The notes: generated from the sequence alone by a model not told the origin. DNA of 64,000 nt from Cyclobacteriaceae bacterium (GCA_019694875.1 JAIBBC010000001.1:1619501-1683500), one strand, 5' to 3'. Shown: positions 25,309 to 34,379, numbered from the stretch's first letter. A program made the numbers and translations.

Positions 25309-26835
25309 TTAATCTTCGTAGTATTCTTCACCATTTTTATCAATATAAAATCCGGGCTTTCTGTACCAATCTTGGTTACTATTGACATAAGCCAATCCAT
25401 TTTCAAATTCAAAACTCGCATAATAATATTTAGGTTTTATTACAGTTTCGTTATTTCTATTTATAAATCCCTTAAACTCATCTTTTTGTATTTGAATAAA
25501 ACCTTCTTTCATAGGGGGACAATAAGGTATCTGTTCATCATCAGACCCTAATAAATATCCACTGTTAATGAACGGAATAATTGTCTTTCCTTTCTTATCA
25601 ATGTAGCCCCACATTGCAGTTTTGTCAGAAACCTTTTTCTGCACAGCCGCGTGACCTTCTGAAAAAGGCATAGCATTTTCATATATGCATGGAATTATTA
25701 AAACCCCACGTCTATTAATAAATCCGAATTTTTCATTCTTTTGAACAACAGCTAAGCCTTCACTGAAAGAACCAACACTTTCAAACTCACATGGGATAAC
25801 TTCATTTCCCATTTTGTCAATAAAGCCCCATAAATATTTATCAGTTTCTTCATCGTAGATTTTGTGCTTTACTTTTTTTCCTGTTTTTCTTCCTATGCCA
25901 TGAAGACCTTCAGAAAATGAGGTAAATGAGTGTAAATAGTCACCAGGAAAGGGACGAAATGGAATTATGATTTCTTCGTTCTTGTTTATAAAGCCTATAG
26001 AACAATTTGTATGATATCCAGACACTTTAGATTTTCCATCTATTAGAAGCTCCAGCTCTTTCCATTGTCCTGTTTCTACTAAGCATAGTCCTTCTCTGAA
26101 AAAATAACTGTTCTTATACCAATTTTGGTTGTAGTTTGTTCTTGCATACTTAATATCTATGCCTATAACTACATTGCCTTCTGTATCAATGAATCCTCTC
26201 TTTTCATTAAGTTCAACCATTGCTAGACCATCTGAAAAGGAATTAACATTGTCATAAATTAGAGGAACAACCAGCTCCCCATCTTGATTAATAAAACCAA
26301 ATTTATATTTCTTATCTCTAACACAGGCTAACCCATTACTGAAAGCATCTATATAGTCAAACTCAGTTTCTGTTATCGCATTACCATTTTCATCAATTAA
26401 GCCCCATAATCCATTTTGGCAGACACGTGCCCTTTCATCTTTAAATTGAGCTACCTTATCATATACACAATCAATCACAATTTCCTTTCTTAAATTACAG
26501 AATCCCCATTTATCTCCCTTCCTATATGGAATAAGCTTTGGGCGATTGGAAATTATATTCCCTTCTTCTGTTGATTCACTTACTGTAGTCTGTTGCATTA
26601 CATCCTGATTGCTCACTTTCTTTAAGGCTTCAAGTTTTTGGGTTATTAAGAGATCAGCATCAAAATACTCTTCATTTGTTAGTAGTAACACAATGGAAGT
26701 AATCGACCTGTGTACCGAGAATTCTTTTAGCTTATTTATATGACTTTGAAGTGAATCATATTCTTTAAGGGAAATCAAATTTTTTATTATTTCCAATCTG
26801 CTAATTAATGACTTATGAGAGTATAAATCGTTCAT
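25309..26835 (-). CDS. WG-repeat protein
   Basis: 508 residues from the ATG at 26835; a GTG at 26895 is an alternative. From residue ~110 the protein is a chain of about nine WG-type repeats. Typical units read LWGLIDENGNAI, KFGFINQDGELVVPLIYDN and KFGFINRRGVLIIPCIYEN, with SEGLAVVQ-like connectors. The N-terminal ~90 residues are helical and there is no signal peptide. WG repeats form beta structures thought to bind proteins or ligands. In this cargo block it may be a sensor or scaffold. Confidence 0.85.
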   Translation of the reverse strand: MNDLYSHKSLISRLEIIKNLISLKEYDSLQSHINKLKEFSVHRSITSIVLLLTNEEYFDADLLITQKLEALKKVSNQDVMQQTTVSESTEEGNIISNRPKLIPYRKGDKWGFCNLRKEIVIDCVYDKVAQFKDERARVCQNGLWGLIDENGNAITETEFDYIDAFSNGLACVRDKKYKFGFINQDGELVVPLIYDNVNSFSDGLAMVELNEKRGFIDTEGNVVIGIDIKYARTNYNQNWYKNSYFFREGLCLVETGQWKELELLIDGKSKVSGYHTNCSIGFINKNEEIIIPFRPFPGDYLHSFTSFSEGLHGIGRKTGKKVKHKIYDEETDKYLWGFIDKMGNEVIPCEFESVGSFSEGLAVVQKNEKFGFINRRGVLIIPCIYENAMPFSEGHAAVQKKVSDKTAMWGYIDKKGKTIIPFINSGYLLGSDDEQIPYCPPMKEGFIQIQKDEFKGFINRNNETVIKPKYYYASFEFENGLAYVNSNQDWYRKPGFYIDKNGEEYYED

Positions 26836-26931
26836 ATGTAAATTTAACCTAGATGCTTTATGAAATTTGAAGGCCTTGCTGAAATCGAAAAACACTTGAT
26901 TAATCTATTCATAGTCACCCTACTGATTTGA

Positions 26932-27141
26932 CTAATTTAAATTCACCCGAATTTGAATACTTAATTTCGATAACTCCTCATGCTTCTCCAAGTGAAACTT
27001 AATTGAAAAGGCCGGGGTGACCTAATAGTCGTGATGTTTGAGACACACAACTTCGGCCAGTTCATCTTCGGTATAAGTATTATACTTATTAAGTAAATCT
27101 GAATGGTGTCTTTTATAGCATTCAATAAAATTGTCTCGATA
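26932..27141 (-). pseudogene. Decayed C-terminal fragment of a paralogue of the 27845-28933 gene
   Basis: The minus-strand frame ending at 26932 reads YRDNFIECYKRHHSDLLNKY, then EDELAEVV. After an in-frame TAG it continues SIKFHLEKHEELSKLSIQI and NLN. The intact gene has ITTYQKHHLVVLNKYGIYN, DEIPEII, SLKFHLEKR and VQIPFNLN in the same order. The internal stop and missing N-terminal part mark it as a remnant of a second copy. Confidence 0.75.
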
Positions 27142-27159
27142 AACTTTGATGTGAAGTTG

Positions 27160-27738
27160 TTAAAAACCATGTTTTTCACCTTCACCATTTTCTAAATCTT
27201 TCATAATATTCCTTTCAGAAAATGGGTCTTCTTCAGTTAATTCTCCGAGATCTAAGTTTGAATCACTTAGTTGATCATTAATTGGTTTATTTAGAGTAGG
27301 CTTTGAATTTATCCTTTTACTTTTTATTTCATTAAGGATTTTTTTCCTAACAGATTCTTTAAGTTTTTGCTCTTCTAAATCTTCTTTTTCTTTCGTTAAT
27401 TTTAGTTCTTCTCCACTAATATTAGAACGGCCTTCATTTCTTTTAAGAATTTTTAAAAGTCCTTCATAGATGTAAGACAACTTTATTGGAATACCCATTT
27501 TACCGATTATTTGATCATATATAATCCAACCATTGGGTCGATCAATAATTTGAATTTTAATGTTATAACTGTAGTTCAATTTCTTTCTAAAATTAACCAT
27601 ACCTTCATCTGTAAATGTCACATTCAAACAATTGTTGTCTGCGAATAATTTATCTATTTTGATTACTAATGGGTCATCAATTAAATGTGTTGTATCATAT
27701 TTATGAGCTTTTAGAATATCAATTATGGATAATTTCAT
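27160..27738 (-). CDS. Unknown protein with charged coiled-coil tail
   Basis: 192 residues. The first ~100 residues are alpha/beta (KIQIIDRPNGWIIYDQIIG). The rest is a lysine/glutamate-rich helix followed by an acidic polar tail. No family was recognised. It lies between the fragment and the intact copy of an unknown gene pair, on the same strand, so it could have been duplicated or inserted with them. Confidence 0.55.
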   Translation of the reverse strand: MKLSIIDILKAHKYDTTHLIDDPLVIKIDKLFADNNCLNVTFTDEGMVNFRKKLNYSYNIKIQIIDRPNGWIIYDQIIGKMGIPIKLSYIYEGLLKILKRNEGRSNISGEELKLTKEKEDLEEQKLKESVRKKILNEIKSKRINSKPTLNKPINDQLSDSNLDLGELTEEDPFSERNIMKDLENGEGEKHGF

Positions 27739-27844
27739 TAGATTAGATTAAAGTGATTTATATATTGCGCAATATTTGTTTTTATATAGAACAATTTACA
27801 GATTCTTTGCTATTTCCTTATTTTATCTAATTGTTTATTGAACA

Positions 27845-28933
27845 TTACGGTTTATACTCTCTCGAATTTAAATCTTCTTCTATATAACCATTTAAATTAA
27901 AAGGAATTTGAACACCTAACCCAGCTGCCTCTACTCTTTTCTCCAGATGAAACTTCAGAGAATATACTGGGTTAATTGCATAATCGTATTCCTCATGCCC
28001 AATTATTTCCGGAATCTCATCCGCGTTGTAGATGCCATATTTATTCAATACAACTAAATGATGTTTCTGGTAAGTGGTAATAAAGCTAAAACCCTCTGTG
28101 AATAGTGCCCCCGTAAAGATTATTGAATCAATATGTTCACTTGTATAGCCTTCTCCGTTATTCATAATACCAAACCTGAAATAATAAGGTGCTTTTGAAA
28201 ACATAGTTTCATATTCCAGCATCCAGGTAATTAAATCTTTTTCTTCCGCTACCAGCTTATAATCATGATTCGCCTTGGTAAATGTGTTTTCATAAACGGA
28301 TAAGTATTCTCTGAAGTCACGGAATTTTTCATATAGGTTTGTAAACATGCCCCATCTCATTAGGGAATTAATAAAATCACCGTTAGCGATATTTTTAATA
28401 GTAAAGGCATGCTTATCCAGCCAGTAACACATGTCATGATAACTTAATATACGCGGCTGATTGGTCATTAATTCCTCATACGCAGCAGTGGCTGCATTTA
28501 CGTTTGCCAAATATTCCGGTGTTTTGTTAAACGTAATCTGGTCATCAGTATTAATATCAATTGAAGCTTTGTATTGTAGTTCTTCATGATATTCGGTGGT
28601 TTTAAATACAGAACAGTTGAATATGTCTTTTATATCATCATCGTGCATGATAAAAATCAGATCAAGATAATTTCTGGAGTGATTACCGACAAAGCGAAAC
28701 CCGCTCTTGTTACAATGTTCACATACCACACCAGCGCATTTGCCTTCATAAATAAGCAGTTCCGTATCACCTGCTTTTTTATGTTCTTCGAATATCCTTT
28801 CCACCTCGTTTAAAAAAAATTCTTTTGTAGTATCCTGATAAGAATATTCATTTTTCAGATAGAATTGAAGTCTTTTAATATCCATCGAAGCAAAGCAATT
28901 GAAAATGATTTCTGGATAGGTTTTTTGCTGCAT
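27845..28933 (-). CDS. Unknown protein with zinc-binding-like cysteines
   Basis: 362 residues from the ATG at 28933; a TTG at 28948 lies upstream. Near residue ~65 it has GKCAGVVCEHCNKSGF, a cysteine cluster that could bind zinc, and around it NHSRNYLDLIF. The rest is mixed helix and strand without a known motif. A truncated paralogue lies at 26932-27141. The promoter region shares a dyad with that of the MORN-protease gene, hinting at a common regulator. Confidence 0.6.
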   Translation of the reverse strand: MQQKTYPEIIFNCFASMDIKRLQFYLKNEYSYQDTTKEFFLNEVERIFEEHKKAGDTELLIYEGKCAGVVCEHCNKSGFRFVGNHSRNYLDLIFIMHDDDIKDIFNCSVFKTTEYHEELQYKASIDINTDDQITFNKTPEYLANVNAATAAYEELMTNQPRILSYHDMCYWLDKHAFTIKNIANGDFINSLMRWGMFTNLYEKFRDFREYLSVYENTFTKANHDYKLVAEEKDLITWMLEYETMFSKAPYYFRFGIMNNGEGYTSEHIDSIIFTGALFTEGFSFITTYQKHHLVVLNKYGIYNADEIPEIIGHEEYDYAINPVYSLKFHLEKRVEAAGLGVQIPFNLNGYIEEDLNSREYKP

Positions 28934-28991
28934 GGTTATAAACCTCAAAATTTATTATTTCAAAAGTAGACAGGTCTTGGGCATAGATACT

Positions 28992-29012
28992 AATCTCTGC
29001 AACGTTGCGGTT
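28992..29012 (-). promoter_or_regulatory. Shared dyad element upstream of unknown gene
   Basis: The plus strand reads AATCTCTGCAACGTTGCGG; the core GCAACGTTGC is a perfect ten-base palindrome. It lies 59 bases upstream of the start at 28933. On the coding strand a TACTTTTG (TAnnTTTG-type -7 box) follows about 30 bases later, matching the arrangement at 25071-25091. Confidence 0.5.
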
Positions 29013-29023
29013 GTTCATGAATT

Positions 29024-30907
29024 TTACTTTTGGATCGTTATTAAATCACGTGGCAGGGCAATACTTTTTGGTTCTCCGTTGCTGCCATCAATGTAGTAAT
29101 GCTTTGCTATGTGCTCATCCATTATGTTTCTGAAAGCTTCCCTTATTCTTGCACATTTCTGATTGATAGAAGGCTTGGTCATATCCACCAAATCATCAAT
29201 AGCCCGCTCAATTTCGGCCTTTTCATATTTGTTTGTTACCTTATTGTAGATTTCGAGAAGTTCGGCCTTGTATTCATAAAGTTCCTTAAACCTAATGCCA
29301 TTGGGGTATCGTAAGAATAGGAGGTACACAGTTTTTGGCAGTGCATGCATTTTTACTTCAATATTGCCATAAGCAGGAAGGAATATATTGTTATGCTTAT
29401 CTATTACCAGTGGGCTTAAAGTTACGTTTGATTCGAGGAGTTTCCTCTTTTCGAGTAGCGGCTTAACCTTATCAATTATTTCAGGTTTATCTTCCTTAAT
29501 CGTTTCAAGCATGTACATGATGGCTTCAACCAGTGCGCCATATTTACCCTCCTTCTTGAATGCATCAATTTTCTTTTTTAGCTCTTCGCTTTCTTCTTTT
29601 GAATCTTTATTAAAATACCAATCGGCATCATAGTCGGCAGGTGGCTGAGCCAAACTATAATAGATAGTTTTATTATTTGCAGTTGAGACTTTTATTTGTT
29701 CGATATACCAGTTGAAAAACTTATCGAGGTCAGTCTCAGTTTGATATTCGATGGTTTTATAAGTAAATGTGCTTATCTCTTCATTATATTCAGAAATGTT
29801 TCGGAGCAGGCTTGGCTTTTTAAAATAAGGTAAATCCAAATCTTGGATCACCATTTCATAAAATTCTTTAGGGGTGATTTTATTAAGTATAGTCGAGATT
29901 GCATATTCAATTTCATTATCAGCCAGCGAATTCAAAACCGGAAGACGATATTTGATTAACTCAACAATAATCTTTTGCAAAGCAGAACTTTCTGATTGAA
30001 ATGATGGGAAATAAATAAATTCAAATCCTTTTCCTTTTAATCTTTCACAGACACTTTCATGGTTTCTTAGAATGTAGTTATTGAGGATAGGATCGTGAGC
30101 ATCTTCAATAAACAAAATTAAGTTATTGGATAAAAATGGATTGGCTTTTCCTTTAAGGTAGTATTCAACTTTATCCTTTAAGTCACAAAGTGCTTTTCGA
30201 CTATTCCATTCAATCTCCCCGCCACCGATAAAATCACTATCCCCCCATAGATGTACGTTTCTTCTGTCTCCGTTCCCTGTATAAAAGCCTAGTAAATTAG
30301 CTTCACTCTTTTCGGTTGTATTTGTAATTATCATAAGTGAATTCCGTAGCGAAATATTCTCCGCTGCTAGTAGTGGCACTAAATCAGATAATTTGGAAAT
30401 AACAGCACACGAATTAATGTGACCTTCTTGAATCAACTTCTCAACCTTCGATGCATCTTCTTCTGAAAACAAATCATAGGAATATAGATAAACGGTTACG
30501 AGGTTCTTTTTACAATGGTTCAGGAATGCCGGAATATCTTCCTTGAATATATCTTCATATTCTTTCTTTAAAACTTGTTTCTTTCGTTTTGTCTTCTTTT
30601 TGGTAGAAAGAAACCTAACAACTCTATTAAGTCTAGGCAATATTTTGTCTAAAGTTTTAGACCCCTTGTTGAAAATTGATGCGATGGCAGCAATAACTAT
30701 TATGAATGGGAATAGAGGAAGAATAAATATGACTCTTAAAGCTATATCAATTTTGGAAGGGTTGTCATAATCAAGCTCATCATCAATTTCTGTGTAGAGA
30801 TCTTTTTCACTTTTATTCAATAGTTCCCCATTAAGAATGTATCCCTTATAGATATTAATTAATTGCTTGTTGGCTGGAAGGAAGACGGCCCTTATTTTAT
30901 CAGTCAT
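29024..30907 (-). CDS. Unknown membrane-anchored protein
   Basis: 627 residues with one strong hydrophobic segment at about residues 54-79 and a basic stretch after it (KKKTKRKKQVLKKEYED). The central part is alpha/beta with TVYLYSYDLFSEEDASK and SLMIITNTTEKS, possibly a Rossmann-like fold. The last ~100 residues (ALPKTVYLLFLRYPNGI, then helical text) look like a compact winged-helix-type domain often seen at the ends of Bacteroidota proteins. No known catalytic motif was found. It is the first gene after the switch region and may be a membrane effector or sensor of the cargo block. Confidence 0.55.
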   Translation of the reverse strand: MTDKIRAVFLPANKQLINIYKGYILNGELLNKSEKDLYTEIDDELDYDNPSKIDIALRVIFILPLFPFIIVIAAIASIFNKGSKTLDKILPRLNRVVRFLSTKKKTKRKKQVLKKEYEDIFKEDIPAFLNHCKKNLVTVYLYSYDLFSEEDASKVEKLIQEGHINSCAVISKLSDLVPLLAAENISLRNSLMIITNTTEKSEANLLGFYTGNGDRRNVHLWGDSDFIGGGEIEWNSRKALCDLKDKVEYYLKGKANPFLSNNLILFIEDAHDPILNNYILRNHESVCERLKGKGFEFIYFPSFQSESSALQKIIVELIKYRLPVLNSLADNEIEYAISTILNKITPKEFYEMVIQDLDLPYFKKPSLLRNISEYNEEISTFTYKTIEYQTETDLDKFFNWYIEQIKVSTANNKTIYYSLAQPPADYDADWYFNKDSKEESEELKKKIDAFKKEGKYGALVEAIMYMLETIKEDKPEIIDKVKPLLEKRKLLESNVTLSPLVIDKHNNIFLPAYGNIEVKMHALPKTVYLLFLRYPNGIRFKELYEYKAELLEIYNKVTNKYEKAEIERAIDDLVDMTKPSINQKCARIREAFRNIMDEHIAKHYYIDGSNGEPKSIALPRDLITIQK

Positions 30908-31015
30908 TTCAGTACAAAATAGAAAAATCCTTCCATTTTTGATTGAATTTTAACTTTTGGCAACCGAATTTCAACTCTAAGGCAACTTTAAGGTAGAGGT
31001 AGTAATTCCTACATT

Positions 31016-31055
31016 TTCATTTGTAATAGTTTACAATCATTTATAAATGTTAATT
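31016..31055. promoter_or_regulatory. Ten-base-phased repeats upstream of HTH gene
   Basis: Four ten-base units, TTCATTTGTA, ATAGTTTACA, ATCATTTATA and AATGTTAATT, lie about 47 bases upstream of the rightward HTH gene. They match the gene-strand units of the structural-operon arrays (for example TTCGTTTACA, ATCCTTCACA) in sequence, spacing and orientation, though more weakly. Confidence 0.4.
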
Positions 31056-31101
31056 GTAGACTTGGCCTTGATGCATATTTACATCTGGAGGAGAGATTAA
31101 T

Positions 31102-31365
31102 ATGTTTGATAATAAGCAAAGCAAGCAGAATATAGACCTAATCAGCTTAAGGGCATTAACACACAAGCAACTTGCGCAGATGTATGGAGTTAGTTGGTCA
31201 ACATTTCGGAACTGGATGAAAAAGGTTGAGCTCGAAGTCGGAAAAAAGACCGGCCACTTCTATCACATTCACCAGGTGAAGAAAATATTTCATCTATTCG
31301 GAATTCCACAACAGGCAATTCTCACATCAAGCGACATTGATGACATCCTGAACTCAAAAGGTTAA
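31102..31365 (+). CDS. Small HTH protein, paralogue 1
   Basis: 87 residues with a clear Shine-Dalgarno-like GGAGGAGA before the ATG, unusual for this window. A helix-turn-helix lies at about residues 18-45 (HKQLAQMYGVSWSTFRNWMKK), followed by the conserved VGKKTGHFYHIHQVKKIFHLFG. The same two blocks occur in the gene at 32250-32522. It converges on the repressor gene and their stop codons overlap within TTAA. It is probably a DNA-binding early protein. Confidence 0.7.
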   Translation: MFDNKQSKQNIDLISLRALTHKQLAQMYGVSWSTFRNWMKKVELEVGKKTGHFYHIHQVKKIFHLFGIPQQAILTSSDIDDILNSKG

Positions 31366-32159
31366 TTGTTGGATGGACTTTTCTTTAGTTGCTCCTTAAG
31401 CAAAACCATGTCTCCTTCAAGCGCATTAATTCGCTCATACAGTCCAGAAGGTTCAGGAGCCTGGCGAGTAAGTTTCACTTTAAATTTCCAAACCTCTTTT
31501 ATGTTCTCAACCGGGAGAGGAAATGTTGGATATTGCGGATCTTTATTATCCGACTTGCAAATGATCACTCCGCCTTTATCGAGGTAATTTAGACAACGCT
31601 TTAGGACTATGTTATCAACCTCCTGTGCATTGTTGACTATTATATATACAAGGCCATCTTTTATGTCTTCTAATTTTTCAACGTATTCGCCAACAACAAT
31701 ATCACCAGGATAAAAACCTGCACGGTCAGCTAGCATACTATAACCGCTCACTTCGAAAGCTCGGTATGTTCCATTGTTCAGGCCTGGAATCCAAAACGTT
31801 GGAAGTCTTTCAATGAATTCTGGTTGATGAGAGCCGAGCAGATAACCGGCTTGTGCTTTTATTGGAATCAGTACGATGTTGTCTTTTCCGGAACTGTCTA
31901 CGGTGGTTACGAGGGTTCGAATCTGAGGAGTCTCAGCGGTTTTTGTTACAGATATTCTTCCGATAATCTTATCCCAACTTGTTGAGTAATACTTAACTAT
32001 CTTGTCAATTGTTTCCAAAGATGGGTATATCTGACCACTTTCAATTTGTGAAACGGCCGACCGACTTAATTCCACCTGAGCTCCAAATTCCTCCTGAGAA
32101 AGCCCTTTTTCAAGCCTGAGTGCTTTAATTTGGTTTCCAACGACATCTTTTGTCAGCAT
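31362..32159 (-). CDS. HTH-S24 repressor (LexA/cI-like)
   Basis: 265 residues. An XRE-type helix-turn-helix occupies residues 7-60 (IKALRLEKGLSQEEFGAQVE, LSRSAVSQIESGQ). The S24 peptidase domain has Ser141 in VSGYSMLADR, Lys187 in NIVLKRCL and a candidate Ala104-Gly105 cleavage site in KAQAGYLLG. The C-terminus is a short coiled coil. This is the usual design of a self-cleaving repressor linking induction to DNA damage. It is divergent from the HTH gene at 32250, with two operator-like sites between them. Confidence 0.9.
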   Translation of the reverse strand: MLTKDVVGNQIKALRLEKGLSQEEFGAQVELSRSAVSQIESGQIYPSLETIDKIVKYYSTSWDKIIGRISVTKTAETPQIRTLVTTVDSSGKDNIVLIPIKAQAGYLLGSHQPEFIERLPTFWIPGLNNGTYRAFEVSGYSMLADRAGFYPGDIVVGEYVEKLEDIKDGLVYIIVNNAQEVDNIVLKRCLNYLDKGGVIICKSDNKDPQYPTFPLPVENIKEVWKFKVKLTRQAPEPSGLYERINALEGDMVLLKEQLKKSPSNN

Positions 32160-32173
32160 AAATTAATTTGTTT

Positions 32174-32211
32174 AGTAAGACTTGACAATATTAGTAAGCA
32201 TTACTTAACAT
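32174..32211. promoter_or_regulatory. Operator pair and candidate promoter of lysogeny switch
   Basis: AGTAAGCATTACT (32193-32205) has perfect five-base arms AGTAA/TTACT. AGTAAGACTTGAC (32174-32186) is a weaker copy 19 bases away. TTGACA (32183-32188) and TAACAT (32206-32211), 17 bases apart, overlap both sites and point toward the rightward HTH gene. The arrangement fits repressor binding over a divergent promoter. Confidence 0.55.
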
Positions 32212-32249
32212 TGCAAACCGAGCCGAGAAATAATAACACGACAAATAAT

Positions 32250-32522
32250 ATGAGACGCGAATTCAACAAAACCGAGGAAACCGGAAACAAACCAGAAATC
32301 TTTGTATTGAAACCCTACAATCACAAACAACTGGCGGACTTCTACGGTGTATGCTGGTTAACGTTTCAGCGATGGGTGAAGAAACACGAGGCCGAGATCG
32401 GAAAGAAGACAGGACACTTCTATAGTATTAACCAAGTAATAATTATCTTCAAGATATTTGGTATGCCTAAACGCTTTAAGGTTTCAATGACTGAGGTGGA
32501 AGAGATGTTTAAGGCTGCATGA
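32250..32522 (+). CDS. Small HTH protein, paralogue 2 (divergent from repressor)
   Basis: 90 residues from the ATG at 32250; upstream in-frame codons lie inside the operator region and are unlikely to be used. It has the same HTH and GKKTGHFYSINQV block as the gene at 31102 (HKQLADFYGVCWLTFQRWVKK). As the first gene opposite the repressor it holds the position of a Cro or early-activator protein. That role is inferred from position. Confidence 0.75.
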   Translation: MRREFNKTEETGNKPEIFVLKPYNHKQLADFYGVCWLTFQRWVKKHEAEIGKKTGHFYSINQVIIIFKIFGMPKRFKVSMTEVEEMFKAA

Positions 32523-32658
32523 TGGTTATATTGGTAATATAAGTAACTTGATTTATACGACACGACAAAGAGTCTTAGAGTGAAGGACTTGGCAAGTTCA
32601 ATGGGCAACAGAATCCTAGAATAGCGGCATTATTCCTATTAGGTAAAAGGAGTTCAAT

Positions 32659-33339
32659 ATGATAGAGAGAATTGCAGTTGAGACTTTGACTTTGAAGGAG
32701 ATTTCAGAACTCTTTAGAAAATCACTCGAAATTGCTTTTCCTAAAGTAAAGCGCTCAATGGCTATTACGCTAAAAAAGATTTCAAGAGCAAAAATGAGCG
32801 AGTACAAATGGATAAAATCGTATGAGGAATTCAAAGGCGCAAAACTGAATTTTTATTGCCAAAAGGTCCCCGGCAAAGATAGCCCTGTTGTTAGCATCGG
32901 CATGACTTATAGAACGACTCAAGGATTAATATTGATTACCGTTGATCCGTCAAATGGTGGAATTTCATCAACTAGCATAATCAATAGTGTTGGTTGGGAT
33001 AAATGGGTAAAAATTTTTAGCGCTCATTTTTGTGAGAGATATGCCAAGAGAATAATGAAAGTTGAAACCCCGACATTCCAAATAGGTATTGAGGGTCTCA
33101 TGTTTTCTGATATGTTAGGTCCCGTTCGCATAACGGACACAATCTCTGAAGGAGTAGAGGAAATTGAGTTTCAATTTAAAGAAGGTCAGTGTTATGGTTA
33201 TCGTGATAGCAAGAGTAAGATATGTTATTTCAAAACAGTGTATTCAAATGACATGTTAAAACGTGACCGATTAGATTTCAAAAATGAATGGCAAGAGCCA
33301 CTTAACCAACTGTATCAACTATTTGGATTTAATTCATAG
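32659..33339 (+). CDS. Unknown protein downstream of switch
   Basis: 226 residues, with AAGGAG eight bases before the ATG. The N-terminal ~50 residues are basic and helical; the rest is beta-rich (VVSIGMTYRTTQGLILITVD, then VEEIEFQFKEGQCYGY). No family was recognised. It lies in the early region of the element and could be a regulator or a small cargo gene. Confidence 0.55.
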   Translation: MIERIAVETLTLKEISELFRKSLEIAFPKVKRSMAITLKKISRAKMSEYKWIKSYEEFKGAKLNFYCQKVPGKDSPVVSIGMTYRTTQGLILITVDPSNGGISSTSIINSVGWDKWVKIFSAHFCERYAKRIMKVETPTFQIGIEGLMFSDMLGPVRITDTISEGVEEIEFQFKEGQCYGYRDSKSKICYFKTVYSNDMLKRDRLDFKNEWQEPLNQLYQLFGFNS

Positions 33340-33492
33340 CAATATTTTCGTAAGTTTATCATAATCGATGGTTTTGCGACTGTTTACGGAACATCACATG
33401 CTTTTAAGGGGCGGACTGACACAATTACAATATGTTTCGCGCAGTCCTAGTGAGTTAATGCAATTTAAATTTGGCATGCAAAATTGAGTATT

Positions 33493-34233
33493 ATGGAATA
33501 CAAGGAAAAAATCAATCGCATTCTAAAATCTGAAATAAAAGACTTTGCATATTTTGAGGACAGAAGGTTTCTAAAATCACCAAGTGAAAGACACATTTTT
33601 ATCAGAAAATTATACTTAACATCTCATTATCCCGAAATAGCTCCAAAGATCAGGAATTATAAATCGCTTGACACTCCTTTATCCTTATCTGAAGAAACAA
33701 GAGAGCTATTTATTTCCCTTATTGAACTACAGAAAATCTTAACGATTAAGACATTTAATCTATTATTACAGAATTTATTAATCAAGGCAAAGGGGTTTGA
33801 CCAAATTAACATTGTATTTGATTTCCTTTTTTCACATAAGGATTACGATGGTGATACGATTAATTTTATTATTAATTCAGCAAATAGTAATCATGAAATT
33901 CGCGGCTCCTTTCAGGCACAAAACGTGATGCCTACAATGATTTTAAATAATATTCAATTTGTTGACGCAAGTTTGGTTCTTAAGTTCATATCTAACTTTC
34001 CGAAACCAAATAATTTATTAACGAATGAGCTTCGAAATAAATATGAATTGACAATTGAGACGATAAAAAGATCAATTAAAGGAAAGGAAAAAATTAAGCC
34101 AACCGTAAGGAATACGAACCTCTACTCGAATAGGCGGAATGATTGGAATGCTGAAATTGAGGCTGGAGAAGATGAGTTAAGGAAATGGGATGAAGAAGAC
34201 CCTTCTTGGAGAGTGGCAAATGATTTTGACTAA
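33493..34233 (+). CDS. Unknown helical protein
   Basis: 246 residues from the ATG at 33493; a TTG at 33484 is possible. It is mostly helical and AT-rich in base use, with SLSEETRELFISLIELQKIL and an acidic C-terminus ending DEEDPSWRVANDFD. No domain was recognised. A 153-base gap separates it from the previous gene, suggesting its own promoter. Confidence 0.5.
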   Translation: MEYKEKINRILKSEIKDFAYFEDRRFLKSPSERHIFIRKLYLTSHYPEIAPKIRNYKSLDTPLSLSEETRELFISLIELQKILTIKTFNLLLQNLLIKAKGFDQINIVFDFLFSHKDYDGDTINFIINSANSNHEIRGSFQAQNVMPTMILNNIQFVDASLVLKFISNFPKPNNLLTNELRNKYELTIETIKRSIKGKEKIKPTVRNTNLYSNRRNDWNAEIEAGEDELRKWDEEDPSWRVANDFD

Positions 34234-34323
34234 TCTTTAATGCTGGATTTATTAAAAATCATATATCTGGGTTCAAATATCAAACTTAGCATTGAGTGAG
34301 ACTAGAGTTGAAAACTCTATAAA

Positions 34324-34373
34324 ATCTTTCATATTCGTTAATATTCTTTAATCATAATTATTATTCTTTAACC
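34324..34373. promoter_or_regulatory. Ten-base-phased repeats upstream of replication/packaging operon
   Basis: Five ten-base units lie directly upstream of the rightward operon: ATCTTTCATA, TTCGTTAATA, TTCTTTAATC, ATAATTATTA, TTCTTTAACC. On the gene strand the 53.8-kb array contains TTCGTTTACA, ATCCTTCATA and, as its gene-proximal unit, ATCCTTAACC. In both places TTTGACC follows close to the start codon. Order and orientation relative to transcription agree, so one factor probably acts at all these sites. Confidence 0.5.
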
Positions 34374-34379
34374 TCTTTT

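Noticed and set aside
26961-27188. 75-residue open frame across the decayed paralogue region
   Set aside because: The frame gives no recognisable protein, while a different frame matches the C-terminus of the neighbouring gene; treated as pseudogene sequence instead.
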